Origin: Halobacteria archaeon HArc-gm2
Lineage (GTDB): Archaea; Halobacteriota; Halobacteria; Halobacteriales; Haloarculaceae
Assembly: GCA_025517465.1 (NCBI GenBank)
Contig: JAOPKE010000002.1
Coordinates: 186,001 to 250,000, forward strand
Length of the DNA stretch: 64,000 nucleotides
Direction of reading: 5' to 3'
Shown piece by piece: positions 16,945 to 25,747 of this stretch. A program made the position numbers and the translations under genes. Position 1 is the stretch's first letter. Every line of letters starts with the position of its first letter. The notes beneath the pieces are model-generated. The model made no database searches. It worked only from the letters and a program-made list of their open reading frames with translations, and was not told the origin of the DNA.

Positions 16945-17318
16945 AAGCGGCTGAGGGGAGTAAGCCCCCTTCTGTTCGGCCCGGCATTCGGCTGAGCGTC
17001 CGCGCCCACGCGCCCGAAGGCGCGGGAACCGGGCTACCTGTCGGCGCGGACTTGCACCGGTGAGGATTCGCCGTTCCATCCGTTCTCCGCAGTCAGTCCT
17101 CGGTGGGTTAGCTCCCCGTCTCTTATCGGCCGAAGCCGCGTCGGTCCGGGTTCGCGCACCTCATCGGTCCTGCGGAGCGGTCTCGTTTCTGTTCCATAGC
17201 CGACGGTCTCCCGCCCCGGACTTGCGTCCGGTCACCTGCCCGGCTGGTGGGGGGACTTTCCTCATCGCCCTAGCGCATAGCGGTCCGGGCGACGGAGGCC
17301 GGGCTCCCTCTGCCGAGT
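16945..17318 (-). ncRNA. rnpB: RNase P RNA
   Basis: Read on the minus strand, the universal 5' core GATGAGGAAAGTCC is at ~17254-17267, and the 3' core ACAGAAGGGGGCTTAC is at ~16960-16975. Flanking ends GGCAGAGGGA (from 17314) and TCCCCTCAGCC (to 16949) can pair as helix P1. The ~370-base span and the GC-rich stems between the cores fit archaeal type A RNase P RNA. It processes tRNA 5' leaders with protein subunits encoded elsewhere. Exact termini are estimated; reading frames over this stretch are spurious. Confidence 0.95.
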
Positions 17319-17394
17319 CAGTCTAGTAAATCCGGGAGAATAAGGCGTTCGGTCCGGCGCACGCCCGGAACGTCATCCCGTCGGGATCAGGACA

Positions 17395-17673
17395 TCACTC
17401 CCGTCGCGAGCCGGCGTAGCGGTCTTCGAGGTAGTCGACGACGTCGTCGCTCCCCAGGAGAGTCTCCCCGTGCTGGTGGTCGACGAGGAAGGGGATCTGG
17501 TCCTCGCCGGCGACGGCCTCCATCTCGGCCTGGACCTGCTCGTTCAGGACCTCGTCACCCTCGTTGCCGGGTCGGCGCGGGTTGTGGACGACGTAGGACA
17601 GCCCCAGGTCGGTCATCGTTTCGCGAACCGTTTCGGAGTGGGGACAGCCCTCGGCCTGGTAGAGTTCGAGCAT
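17395..17673 (-). CDS. Glutaredoxin-like / GST N-terminal domain protein
   Basis: 92 residues with a thioredoxin fold: MLELYQAEGCPHSETVRETM carries a CPHS active-site motif (one Cys, monothiol type), IPFLVDHQHGETLLGSDDVV has the cis-Pro after beta-3, and the end DYLEDRYAG is helical. The ESD-like 'LLGSDDVV' motif matches the glutathione or thiol-binding turn. Haloarchaea use gamma-glutamylcysteine, so the thiol partner is uncertain. Located just beyond the 5' end of rnpB on the same strand. Confidence 0.82.
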   Translation of the reverse strand: MLELYQAEGCPHSETVRETMTDLGLSYVVHNPRRPGNEGDEVLNEQVQAEMEAVAGEDQIPFLVDHQHGETLLGSDDVVDYLEDRYAGSRRE

Positions 17674-17896
17674 GGCGGTGGAGCGTACGGCCGAACGGCC
17701 CTTTGGCGTGTTCGCCGGGTGGCCGTCAACTACTCCGGTTCGTCGGGGTCCGTCGCCGTCTCTAGACGGTCGATAAGTCCCCGATCGTTGGCCGAGACAA
17801 CTCGATATCGGCGCTCTTCGCGGGTATTGCGGGCGTCGCGGCCACGTCTGAGCGTCTCGCCTTAGCTGGCGTTTATTCCCGCGAAACCGTCTTCGG

Positions 17897-17905
17897 GGTA
17901 TAACC
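17897..17905 (+). promoter_or_regulatory. Putative TATA box for the 264-residue lipoprotein gene
   Basis: GGTATAACC lies 23-31 bases before the ATG at 17928, the spacing of a leaderless haloarchaeal transcript. Confidence 0.5.
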
Positions 17906-17927
17906 GTCGTCCGGGGAAGGGCCGACT

Positions 17928-18722
17928 ATGGACGAGAAGCGTCAGTTCACTCGACGCGGAGCCGTGCGAACGATCGGTGGCGTCGCGCTGGCCGGCCTCG
18001 CCGGTTGCGGTGCGTTCGGCGACGGCACCGCCGACGAACCGACGGACGCGTCGTCCGGTTCCCCCACAGACGTCGAGGGGACGACGGACGCGGCGACCGA
18101 GAGCGGAACGCCGTCACGGAGCGAGACGGAGACTGGAACCCAGGACGACGGCAACGGACACACGGAGAGCACGCCGTCGGTCGACGTGACGTTCGTCGAG
18201 AACCCGACGCAGGTCCACGCCACGCTCGTCGAGGCCACGTCCGCGCCGGACGACGAGGTGCTCGTCGGCTTCCGCCTCGAGGACTCCTCGTTACCGTTCA
18301 CGACGGAGGTCTACCCCGCGGCCGAGGACGCCGCGATCCACGACACCGAGACCTACGACACGCAGGACCTCTCGGACGTGCCCCTCGTTCCGGATCAACC
18401 CGAGGCCCTGCCGACCGTCGACACCGAGCACGAGGACGTCCACTACGGGACGACGCCGGTCGGCGAAGCGCTCGCAGTGACCCTCGTCGCGCGGCACGAC
18501 GGCGACCGGGACCTCGACTGGAGCGCGTGGGAGCGGACCGGGCATCCGCACGACGGCCACCGGGAGACGGACCCGTACCTCTCGGTGGCCTGCTACTGCG
18601 GCGGCGAGAACTACACCGCACCGTCGGGCGGCACCTGGGCCCGCGTCATCGCGGTCACGCCGACCGACCGCGTCGAGGCCGGCACGACCGTCGCCGTGAA
18701 CTGGACGTCGAGCAGACTGTAG
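17928..18722 (+). CDS. Tat lipoprotein of unknown function
   Basis: 264 residues. Signal FTRRGAVRTIGGVALAGLAGC has twin Arg and a lipobox, then a Thr/Asp/Glu-rich linker of about 60 residues. The mature domain (from ~85) is beta-rich, with HEDVHYGTTPVGEALAVTLV, a single CYCGGEN motif and a terminal VEAGTTVAVNW strand. No known family recognised. It is convergent with pncB. Confidence 0.7.
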   Translation: MDEKRQFTRRGAVRTIGGVALAGLAGCGAFGDGTADEPTDASSGSPTDVEGTTDAATESGTPSRSETETGTQDDGNGHTESTPSVDVTFVENPTQVHATLVEATSAPDDEVLVGFRLEDSSLPFTTEVYPAAEDAAIHDTETYDTQDLSDVPLVPDQPEALPTVDTEHEDVHYGTTPVGEALAVTLVARHDGDRDLDWSAWERTGHPHDGHRETDPYLSVACYCGGENYTAPSGGTWARVIAVTPTDRVEAGTTVAVNWTSSRL

Positions 18723-18751
18723 ACCCGCATTCTCACGCCCACTCGTCGCTT

Positions 18752-19909
18752 TCACACCCTCTCGTCGCCGAACCCGACCCGCTCGGCGTCTACCCCGGCC
18801 CGCTCGCTGGCCTCGTCGACGTCGAACTCTCGGACGATTTCGCCGTCGCGGATCAGCGGTTCGAGCAGCGCCTCTCCGTCTTCCGGGCCCTCCCGACTCG
18901 CGAGGCCGACGTGGTGGCCGCCGTCCGGCGTGCGGTACACCTCCTTCTTCCCGGTCAGCTTCCCGCGCTTGGCCGCGGGCTCGCCGTCGAGTTCGACGAT
19001 GTCGAGCGCGAAGTCCAGCGGGTCGGCGTTGCTGACGTGGCTCCCGACGCCGAACCCCTCGACGACGTCCCGGAGGTCGCGAAGCTCCGCCGGTCCGAGC
19101 CCGCCGCTGGCGAAGATGCCGACGTCGTCGTGGCCGTGGGCGTCGAGCGTCCAGCGCACCTCCCGCAGGATGTGGCGGAAGTCGCCCCGGCGGGACCCCG
19201 TCGTGTCGATGCGGATGCTGTCCAGGTCGTCGATGGTCGCGGCCGCCCGGAGCGACTCGTCCACTTCGTCGGAGTAGGTGTCACACAGCGCGACGCGGGG
19301 GACGTCCGGGCCGACGCCCTCGTCGAAGGCGGTCCAGGCGTCCTCCTGGTTCCCGCGACCGAAGGCGATTACCAGGGCGTGGGGCATCGTCCCGCTGGCT
19401 TCCTTTCCGATGATCTCCCCGGCAGCGACGTTGGAGATGCCGTCGAGGCCGCCGATCAGCGCCGAGCGCTCGACGACGGCGCCCAGCGACGGGTGGACGT
19501 GCCGGGATCCGAAGCTCAGCACCTGCGAGTCGGGGGCGGCGCGTCTGACTTCGAGTGCACTCGTCGCGATGCCCGTGGCGTGGGAGAGGAATCCGAGGAG
19601 GGCAGTTTCGAGCCGACAGAACTCCAGGTACTCGCCCTCGATTCGCATGACTGGTCCGCCGTCGAACAGCCGCCCCTCTCGGACGGCGTCGACGTCCACG
19701 TCGTACCCGGCGAGGAGATTTGCGGCGTCCTCGACTCCTGCGAGGAGATTCCACTCGCCCGTCGGGAACTGGTCGGCCGTCACCTCCGCGACGACGTCCG
19801 GATTTTTGCCCGCGTGTTCCAGCGCCTCGACCGTCCGGTCGAAGTAGGCGTCGGTCGCCCGCCCCGCCGCGATGGCTTCGGGCGGGACGACGTCGAATGC
19901 CTGGTCCAT
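18752..19909 (-). CDS. pncB: Nicotinate phosphoribosyltransferase
   Basis: 385 residues. Core features of the archaeal NAPRTase/QAPRTase fold: a helical N-terminal domain with TDAYFDRTVEALEHAG, then LSHATGIATSALEVRRAAPD, SFGSRHVHPSLGAVVERSAL, LCDTYSDEVDESL and the phosphate-binding FASGGLGPAEL. A C-terminal KREV-like part (GKLTGKKEVYRTPDGG) carries Lys residues near the active site. It makes nicotinate mononucleotide from nicotinate and PRPP in NAD salvage. The nicotinamidase-like gene 5 kb away could supply its substrate. Confidence 0.93.
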   Translation of the reverse strand: MDQAFDVVPPEAIAAGRATDAYFDRTVEALEHAGKNPDVVAEVTADQFPTGEWNLLAGVEDAANLLAGYDVDVDAVREGRLFDGGPVMRIEGEYLEFCRLETALLGFLSHATGIATSALEVRRAAPDSQVLSFGSRHVHPSLGAVVERSALIGGLDGISNVAAGEIIGKEASGTMPHALVIAFGRGNQEDAWTAFDEGVGPDVPRVALCDTYSDEVDESLRAAATIDDLDSIRIDTTGSRRGDFRHILREVRWTLDAHGHDDVGIFASGGLGPAELRDLRDVVEGFGVGSHVSNADPLDFALDIVELDGEPAAKRGKLTGKKEVYRTPDGGHHVGLASREGPEDGEALLEPLIRDGEIVREFDVDEASERAGVDAERVGFGDERV

Positions 19910-20055
19910 ACCGCCGCTTTGCCCGCCTGTGAGAAAAAAGGGACCTACTCGGGCGTTGCTTGCTGGGTTTGCTCATGTGAGGTTGACTGTGGAGGAGTGA
20001 CCGGATGAACAACTTCGCCCCGATCGCGAGCAGTCAAGAAAGTCACTGCCAAGAA

Positions 20056-20625
20056 GTTGAAAGCCCTCGGCGCGCTCGACTCGTGCGACTCGCTGCGCTC
20101 CTCACTCCGTTGCGGTGCTTGCTTCGTCGGACTTCGTCGACCCCGCCTCGCCCTTTCAGTCCTCCAGGCCAGCGTTGCTCGCGCCACAGGGGCGCTCGCG
20201 GTTGACTCCCCACCCCTCCCCGGTCGCGCCTGGCGGCGCGACACGCTTCCTTCTGCAACCGCGCGGTGGTCGGCCGGGAGCGCGTTTCATCGCGCGACCC
20301 ACCGAAAGACTCGGCACACCTCGTTCGGCCGGGAGCGCGTTTCATCGCGCGACCCACCGAAAGACTCGGCACACCTCGTCTTTCGAGCCCACACTCGCTT
20401 CGCTCGCGTGGAAGGGGAAGGGAAGGGCTGCGGTGCTGTGCTGACCTGGTGTCCTGCTGAGCGAAGCAAAGCAGGGCTCGGAAGACGAACGGAGTGAGTC
20501 TTCGGGTGGACTGAAAGGGCGAGGTTCGGTCGGCGAAGCACGGACCCGCAAGCACTGGAACGAAGTGAAGCGCGCAGCGGCGTCCGCGCGAGTCGAGCGT
20601 GCCGAGGGCTTTCGACCTGTTGGCG
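20056..20625. repeat. Long-form inverted-pair repeat element with internal core
   Basis: Left end GAAAGCCCTCGGCGCGCTCG at 20059 mirrors the right end CGAGCGTGCCGAGGGCTTTC ending ~20613. Inner marks CGCCCTTTCAGTCC (~20148) and GGACTGAAAGGGCG (~20508) also face each other. The ~345-base core between them is shared with the elements at 36.4 and 40.1 kb. The core contains a perfect 55-base tandem duplication. It fills most of the 772-base gap between pncB and the surface-protein operon. Open frames crossing it (up to 204 codons) are repetitive, on both strands, and not protein-like. Confidence 0.78.
20270..20379. repeat. Perfect 55-bp tandem duplication
   Basis: Unit 20270-20324 is repeated exactly at 20325-20379. 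The unit begins TCGGCCGGGAGCGCG and ends GGCACACCTCGT. A single diverged copy is in the element at 40.3 kb, so the duplication happened inside this copy. Confidence 0.9.
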
Positions 20626-20681
20626 GTAGTCGTCTCGTGTGCTGGGGATTGTGGATATTCTCGCCCGATCCAGTATCTTAC

Positions 20682-22112
20682 TCACTCCTCTACAGGCGCG
20701 TGAATCTCGGACAGGTCCGAACGCGCCGGCGCGTTGACGATGGTGACGGTCGTCCCGTCCCGACTCACGCGGAAGGCGTCGCCGTAAGGGTCGGATTCGG
20801 GCAGGACGTACACGTCCTGTCCTGCGCTCGCGTTGGCCCGGTCGGCGAGGATGGACCGGTAGGCGTCGTCGAACTCCCGGGCGTCCTGTTCGGTGTCCCA
20901 CTCTAGTTTCCAGACGTAGCCGTACGTTTCGGACTCGCTGCTCTCGTTGGCGTCGACGGTCCCGTTGTGGTAGGGCACGAGCGCGTCACCCGCCCAGCCG
21001 GCAGAGGGGGCCCTGGAGTAGTTCCGGGTGCCGTTCAGGGCGTCGTTGTCGTAGAAGGTCACGTAGAGGATGGATTCGCCCAGCGTCTGGGCCACGGGCT
21101 CGTGGTCGAAGCGGGACCACTCGTCGGTCGAGCGGTCCTCGACGGTGACGTTCACCGGCTTCTCGTCGGGGTACTTCTCGGCGTGGATCACCTGCTCGGT
21201 GCTCGCGGGGTAGTTCCCGTGGAGATCGTTCACGGCGTCCCAGCCGCCGTCGTCGTGGACGCCCTCGACGAACTCGGGGCCGATCCGGTAGGGCTGGGCG
21301 AACGTCAGCATGTAGCCCTGGTCGATATCCGGGCCGTTCTCGCAGTCCGGGAGGAACTCACAGACGAGCAGCTCGCTGAGCTGGACGAACGCGTCGAAGT
21401 CGAGCCCCTCACCGACCGATCCCGCACAGGACCAGTTGTGGCCACAGCGGTCGACGTAGCGCGACTCCACGGCGTCGGCGTCGCCCTCGATGACCATCGT
21501 CCGGGCGCGCGAGCTGTCGCGGACGGCGGGGTCCCCGGAGAGGTCGAACTGCTGGTCCTGGACGGCGTGGGTGAGTTCGTGAGCCAGCGTCGCCGTGTCG
21601 AGAGTCTCGTTGCCGACGACGACGATTTCGCCGGACGAGGGATCGTAGTAGCCGGCGACGGCCTCCGAGGAGACGCTCTGGCGGGCCTCGGACGGCGAGG
21701 TGTCCTCTCCGAGGATGAGCGCTGCCTCCCACACCTGCGCGTGGTAGGCGTCGTGGCGCGCCGAGAGGCTGTGATTGCCCGTCCCGCGCTCGCGGTGTTC
21801 GGCCTGGCTGACCAGTTCGACGGAGACGTCCTCCTCGAACTCGAGGTCCCGGATCACCTCGATGCGGGCCATCGTCCGCGCGGCGACGGCCTCGATCTCG
21901 GACTCGTTGTAGCCGTCACTCTCGTTGATCGATACGGGGTCGTCGTGCCAGTAGCCGTCCTCCCAGCCGAGCCGATCCGACTCGGGGTCCGGTCGCTCGA
22001 CGTGGGTGACGCCGTCGCCGCCGTCCGACCCGGACTGGCAGCCGGCAAGCGCGAGGAGGACGGCGAGACAGCACAGGAGCAGGAACCGTCTCGTGGGGCG
22101 TGGGAGGCGCAT
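20682..22112 (-). CDS. Hvo_1808-like surface lipoprotein with HEXXH motif, copy 3
   Basis: 476 residues. The N-terminus is a Sec-type lipoprotein signal (RRFLLLCCLAVLLALAGCQSG). The family opening DPESDRLGWEDGYWHDD and ESEIEAVAARTMARIEVIRD follows, then TATLAHELTHAVQDQQFDLS, a HEXXH zinc-protease-type motif at ~185. The C-terminal domain ends with DVYVLPESDPYGDAFRVSRD and TVTIVNAPARSDLSEIHAP. Last of three paralogues; 79 bases from the second. I recognise it as an Hvo_1808-type surface protein; peptidase activity is inferred from HEXXH alone. Confidence 0.82.
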   Translation of the reverse strand: MRLPRPTRRFLLLCCLAVLLALAGCQSGSDGGDGVTHVERPDPESDRLGWEDGYWHDDPVSINESDGYNESEIEAVAARTMARIEVIRDLEFEEDVSVELVSQAEHRERGTGNHSLSARHDAYHAQVWEAALILGEDTSPSEARQSVSSEAVAGYYDPSSGEIVVVGNETLDTATLAHELTHAVQDQQFDLSGDPAVRDSSRARTMVIEGDADAVESRYVDRCGHNWSCAGSVGEGLDFDAFVQLSELLVCEFLPDCENGPDIDQGYMLTFAQPYRIGPEFVEGVHDDGGWDAVNDLHGNYPASTEQVIHAEKYPDEKPVNVTVEDRSTDEWSRFDHEPVAQTLGESILYVTFYDNDALNGTRNYSRAPSAGWAGDALVPYHNGTVDANESSESETYGYVWKLEWDTEQDAREFDDAYRSILADRANASAGQDVYVLPESDPYGDAFRVSRDGTTVTIVNAPARSDLSEIHAPVEE

Positions 22113-22191
22113 TCGCTAGACTCCTCTCGCCGAACGCTTCAAAAAAGTTTCACCATCGCGGCGGCCGGCGGGAGTCGCTGGAACGTGTGGC

Positions 22192-23541
22192 TCATCCGCT
22201 CCTCGCGTGAATCTCCGACAGGGCCATCCGGGACGGCGCGTTGACGATGGTGACGCGCTGGCCGTCCCGGACCACGCGGAAGGCGTCGCCGTAGGGGTCG
22301 GACTCGGGCAGGACGTAGACGTTCTCGCCCGGTCGTTCCGCGGCGCGTCCCTCCAGGATGGACCGGTAGGCCGACTCGAACTGGCGGGCGTCCCGTTCGG
22401 TGTCCCAGCGGGTCTCCCAGACGTAGCCGTAGCCCGCGGCGTCCGCCCCGTCGCCGGAGCCGTTGTGGTAGGGGACCAGCGCGTCGCCCGCCCAGCCAGC
22501 CGACGGCCGACTCTCGTACTCGTACACCTCGTCGCGGGGGACGTTCGCCTCTCCGTGGACGGTGAACATTCCGTAGATGGACGCTTCGCCGATGGTGTCC
22601 GCCACCGGGTCGTGGTCGAAGCGGGACCACTCCGCCGACGAGCGGTCGGCCACGGTGACGTTCGCCGGCTGCTCGTCGGGGTACGACTCTGGGTGGATCA
22701 CCTGTTCGGTGCTGTTGGGCGGCGTGTCGTAGAGGTCGGTCACCGCGTCCCAGCCGCCGGACTGGCGAACCTGGTCGACGAACGCCGGCCCCGTCGCGTA
22801 GGGCTGGTAGATGACCAGGAAGACGCCGTCGGTGGCCTGGCCACCGCTCGATGCCCCTCTCGGCGGCTTCTCCAGGCACTGCCAGCGGCCGCTGTCGCAG
22901 CGATTCCTGTACTGCGCCTGCACGTAGTTCGCTTCGCCCTCGGTGACCGACTGGCTGGCGAGCTGTCGGTCCTGCGTCGGCGGACTCCCGGCGAGGCCGC
23001 CCTCCTGGTCCTGCAGCGCGTGGACGAGTTCGTGTGCCAGCGTCCCCCGGTCGATGGTCGGCGTCTCCGAGTCGCTGACGATGACGATGCTGTCGTTGCC
23101 CGGCGCGTAGTAGCCCTGGACGGAGCTGTTGAACGTCTCGCCGAAGGCGTCCTCGACCTGGCGGTCCTCGCCCACGAGGAGCAGCCCCTCCCAGACCTGC
23201 TCGTTCCACGGGTCACCCGAGACGCCGAGCCCGGTCGAGCGGTTGCGGTACTCGTCGCGGCTGATCACCTCCAGGGTGACGTTGCCCTCGAACTCCAGGT
23301 CGCGGATCTGTTCGACGCGGGCCATCGTCCGGCCGAGCACGGCCTCGCGCTCGCTCTCGTTGAGCCCGTCCTCGGTCGTCACGTCGACGGACTCGTCGTA
23401 CCAGTAGCCGTTCTCCCAGCCGACCTGGTCCGTCGCGGGGTCCTGTCCCAGTGGCTGGTGGACCGCGCTGTCGAGGCCGCCACAGCCGGCCAGGACGGCC
23501 AGGACCGCGACGCCGACGAGTAGCGCCGAGTTCCTACGCAT
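22192..23541 (-). CDS. Hvo_1808-like surface lipoprotein with HEXXH motif, copy 2
   Basis: 449 residues with a lipoprotein signal (LLVGVAVLAVLAGCGG). It shares with its neighbours DQVGWENGYWYDESVDV, REAVLGRTMARVEQIRDLEF, the LAHELVHALQDQEGG motif and the end YVLPESDPYGDAFRVVRDGQ. Its start overlaps the stop of copy 1 by 8 bases, so it is translated from the same mRNA. Two cysteines (CDSGRWQC) sit in the middle region, also present in the paralogues, suggesting a conserved disulfide outside the cell. Confidence 0.82.
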   Translation of the reverse strand: MRRNSALLVGVAVLAVLAGCGGLDSAVHQPLGQDPATDQVGWENGYWYDESVDVTTEDGLNESEREAVLGRTMARVEQIRDLEFEGNVTLEVISRDEYRNRSTGLGVSGDPWNEQVWEGLLLVGEDRQVEDAFGETFNSSVQGYYAPGNDSIVIVSDSETPTIDRGTLAHELVHALQDQEGGLAGSPPTQDRQLASQSVTEGEANYVQAQYRNRCDSGRWQCLEKPPRGASSGGQATDGVFLVIYQPYATGPAFVDQVRQSGGWDAVTDLYDTPPNSTEQVIHPESYPDEQPANVTVADRSSAEWSRFDHDPVADTIGEASIYGMFTVHGEANVPRDEVYEYESRPSAGWAGDALVPYHNGSGDGADAAGYGYVWETRWDTERDARQFESAYRSILEGRAAERPGENVYVLPESDPYGDAFRVVRDGQRVTIVNAPSRMALSEIHARSG

Positions 23542-25045
23542 CGTGCACCTCCGAGAGCCCGTCGCGGTCGGGCGCGTTGACGACGGTCACGGTGTCCCCC
23601 TGTTGCCGGATTCGGACGGCGTCGGCGAACTGACTGTCGCGTATCCCCCAGACGTTCTGGCCCACTCGTTCGCCGCCCCAGTGCTTGACCACGGCCGTCC
23701 ACGAGGAGGCGAACTCGCGGGCCTCGTCGGGGCTCTCCCACTTCGTCCGCCAGACGTAGCCGAGTTCGCCGGCGCCGTTCTCGTAGACGTACATCTTCCC
23801 GCCCGCCCAGCCCGCCGCCGCGCCGACGTCGTAGTCGAAGGGGTCTCTGGAGTCGACGCTGCCGTTCTCCCGGTAGTTGATGACGTCCGTCGGCCGGACG
23901 ACTGCCGCGTCCTCGTAGTCGTCGGCGAGCGTGTACGCGAGTGTGGCGACGATGGCCGACTGGCCGGGGACGGCGTAGTTCGGCCGGTTCGGCGGCTCGA
24001 CGCGCTCCCAGTCGTCGCTCGACCGGTCACGCAGTTCGACGTCGGCCGGCTCCCACTCGCTGTACCGGTCGGGATAGATGACCTCGGGCGAGCCGTCGGG
24101 TTTGTCGTCATAGGCGTCGTTCACGGCGTCCCAGCCGCCCTCGTCGTACAGCGACTGGACGAAGCCTGGCCCGTCGCTGTAGGGGAAGTACATCAGGACC
24201 TGGATGCCGAGGTGGCCGGGCGCGCTGTCGGATTGCTCGCCGGCGTCTTCACTCCCTTCCTCGCCTCCGCTTTCGGCGGCGCCCAGACACTCCCACGCCT
24301 CGCCGCAGTGGCTCGCGTACCGTCGCTCCGCGAACGAGGCGTCGCCCTCGATCAGCCCGTTGCGGCCCTGGTGGGCGTCGCGGGTCCGCACCGGGTCGGC
24401 CGCAAGGTCGAAGTGCTGGTCCTGGAGGGCGTGGACGAGTTCGTGGGCCAGCGTCCCCTCGCCGTCGAGCCGGGGGGTCTCGCTCTCGGAGACGACGACG
24501 ATTTCGTCGCGCGAGGGGCTGTAGTAGCCCAGCACGCTCTCGCCCCGGGCCGACTCCTGGCTCTCGATGGAGTCGTCGCGCTCGCCGACGAGGAACAGCG
24601 CCTCGAACTTCGCGTTGTCGAAGCGCGTCAGCGCCTCGCTGTGGTTTCCGCCCGACTCGTTCCGGTACTCCGTCCGGTCGATGACTGTCACCGGTACCTC
24701 CTCCTCGAACTCCAGCCCGCGGACGAGTTCCATCCGGGCCATCGACCGCGCGACGACGGCGTCGAGTTCGCTCTCGTTGTAGCCGTTCGCGGAGGTCACG
24801 GCGACGGACTCGTTGTGCCAGTAGCCGTTCTCCCAGCCGAGCCGGTCGCTCTCGGGGTCCTCGGGAACCTCGCCACCGGTGGGGATCCGGTCGTTTCCGG
24901 TGGAATCGGACGAGGAAGCACTATCGGTCGTCGTGGGTCCGTCGCCAGGCTCGGTGCCGGAGTCGGCACCCGGCGACCCGGGGAAGCCCGGCGCCTGGCA
25001 GCCGGCGAGGACGAGCAAAAGGGCGAGCAGGACGGCGCGCAGCAT
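23534..25045 (-). CDS. Hvo_1808-like surface lipoprotein with HEXXH motif, copy 1
   Basis: 503 residues. MLRAVLLALLLVLAGCQAPG is a lipoprotein signal, followed by a ~50-residue Ser/Thr/Gly/Asp linker. It has DPESDRLGWENGYWHNESVA, DAVVARSMARMELVRGLEFE, and LAHELVHALQDQHFDLAADP (HEXXH). The end is less similar: QNVWGIRDSQFADAVR replaces the VLPESDPYGDAFR of its paralogues. An acidic insert (GGEEGSEDAGEQSDSAPG) also sets it apart. First gene of the three-gene unit. ATG 25045 is chosen because it directly starts the signal. Confidence 0.82.
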   Translation of the reverse strand: MLRAVLLALLLVLAGCQAPGFPGSPGADSGTEPGDGPTTTDSASSSDSTGNDRIPTGGEVPEDPESDRLGWENGYWHNESVAVTSANGYNESELDAVVARSMARMELVRGLEFEEEVPVTVIDRTEYRNESGGNHSEALTRFDNAKFEALFLVGERDDSIESQESARGESVLGYYSPSRDEIVVVSESETPRLDGEGTLAHELVHALQDQHFDLAADPVRTRDAHQGRNGLIEGDASFAERRYASHCGEAWECLGAAESGGEEGSEDAGEQSDSAPGHLGIQVLMYFPYSDGPGFVQSLYDEGGWDAVNDAYDDKPDGSPEVIYPDRYSEWEPADVELRDRSSDDWERVEPPNRPNYAVPGQSAIVATLAYTLADDYEDAAVVRPTDVINYRENGSVDSRDPFDYDVGAAAGWAGGKMYVYENGAGELGYVWRTKWESPDEAREFASSWTAVVKHWGGERVGQNVWGIRDSQFADAVRIRQQGDTVTVVNAPDRDGLSEVHDA

Positions 25046-25153
25046 TGACGGATGGTGGGGACCCACGCTCAAAAAGGGCGCGCAGTCTCTCCCGACTACT
25101 CAGTCCTCGTTCGCGGCGCAACGCTGTTTGGGGTCCGCGTCGAATCGTCGCGT

Positions 25154-25747
25154 ATGACCCAGTTCGACCCCGACAGCACCGCCGTGGTCGTCGTCGACAT
25201 GCAGAACGGCTTCTGTCACCCCGACGGCAGCCTCTACGCGCCCGGCAGCGAGGACGCCATCGAACCCTGCGTCGACCTCGTGGAGCGCGCCCGCGAGGCC
25301 GGCGCCAGCGTCGTCTTCACCCGCGACGTCCACCCGCCGGAGCAGTTCGAGGACGCCCACTACTACGACGAGTTCGAGCGCTGGGGCGAGCACGTCCTCG
25401 AAGGGTCCTGGGAGGCCGAACTGGTCGAGGAACTGGAGCCGCGAACGGACCGCGACGAGGAACTCGTCGTCGTCAAGCACACCTACGACGCCTTCTACGA
25501 GACTCAGCTAGAGGGGTGGCTCGACGCCCACGGCATCGACGACCTCCTCTTTAGCGGCACGCTCGCGAACGTCTGCGTCCTCCACACCGCCGGCAGTGCC
25601 GGTCTCCGGGACTACCGCCCGGTGCTGGTCGAGGACCCCATCGGCTACATCGAGCAGGCTCACCACGAGTACGCGCTGGACCACGCCGACTGGTTGTTCG
25701 GCGACGTGGAACCCCTAGAGGACGTGGCGTTCGAGACCGACCGATGA
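25154..25747 (+). CDS. pncA: Isochorismatase-fold hydrolase, probable nicotinamidase
   Basis: 197 residues. Catalytic elements of cysteine hydrolases: Asp in AVVVVDMQNGFCHPDGSLY, Lys in VVVKHTYDAFYETQL, and Cys in SGTLANVCVLHTAGSA. The cis-peptide bond region (TLANVC) and FTRDVHPPEQF are also present. Nicotinamidase turns nicotinamide into nicotinate, which the nearby pncB product could use. However, the metal-binding DxHxxxH of classical PncA is only partly matched, so another isochorismatase-type amidase is possible. It overlaps the DUF4385 gene (ATGA). Confidence 0.82.
   Translation: MTQFDPDSTAVVVVDMQNGFCHPDGSLYAPGSEDAIEPCVDLVERAREAGASVVFTRDVHPPEQFEDAHYYDEFERWGEHVLEGSWEAELVEELEPRTDRDEELVVVKHTYDAFYETQLEGWLDAHGIDDLLFSGTLANVCVLHTAGSAGLRDYRPVLVEDPIGYIEQAHHEYALDHADWLFGDVEPLEDVAFETDR

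Noticed and set aside
17060-17326. Plus-strand open frame of 88 codons
   Set aside because: It lies over the RNase P RNA, whose conserved cores are on the opposite strand; the peptide has no protein features.
20043-20901. Several long open frames (up to 204 codons) around the 20-kb repeat
   Set aside because: They follow the repeat structure, exist on both strands, and recur at 36 and 40 kb with frameshifts; no motifs or acidic bias expected of haloarchaeal proteins.
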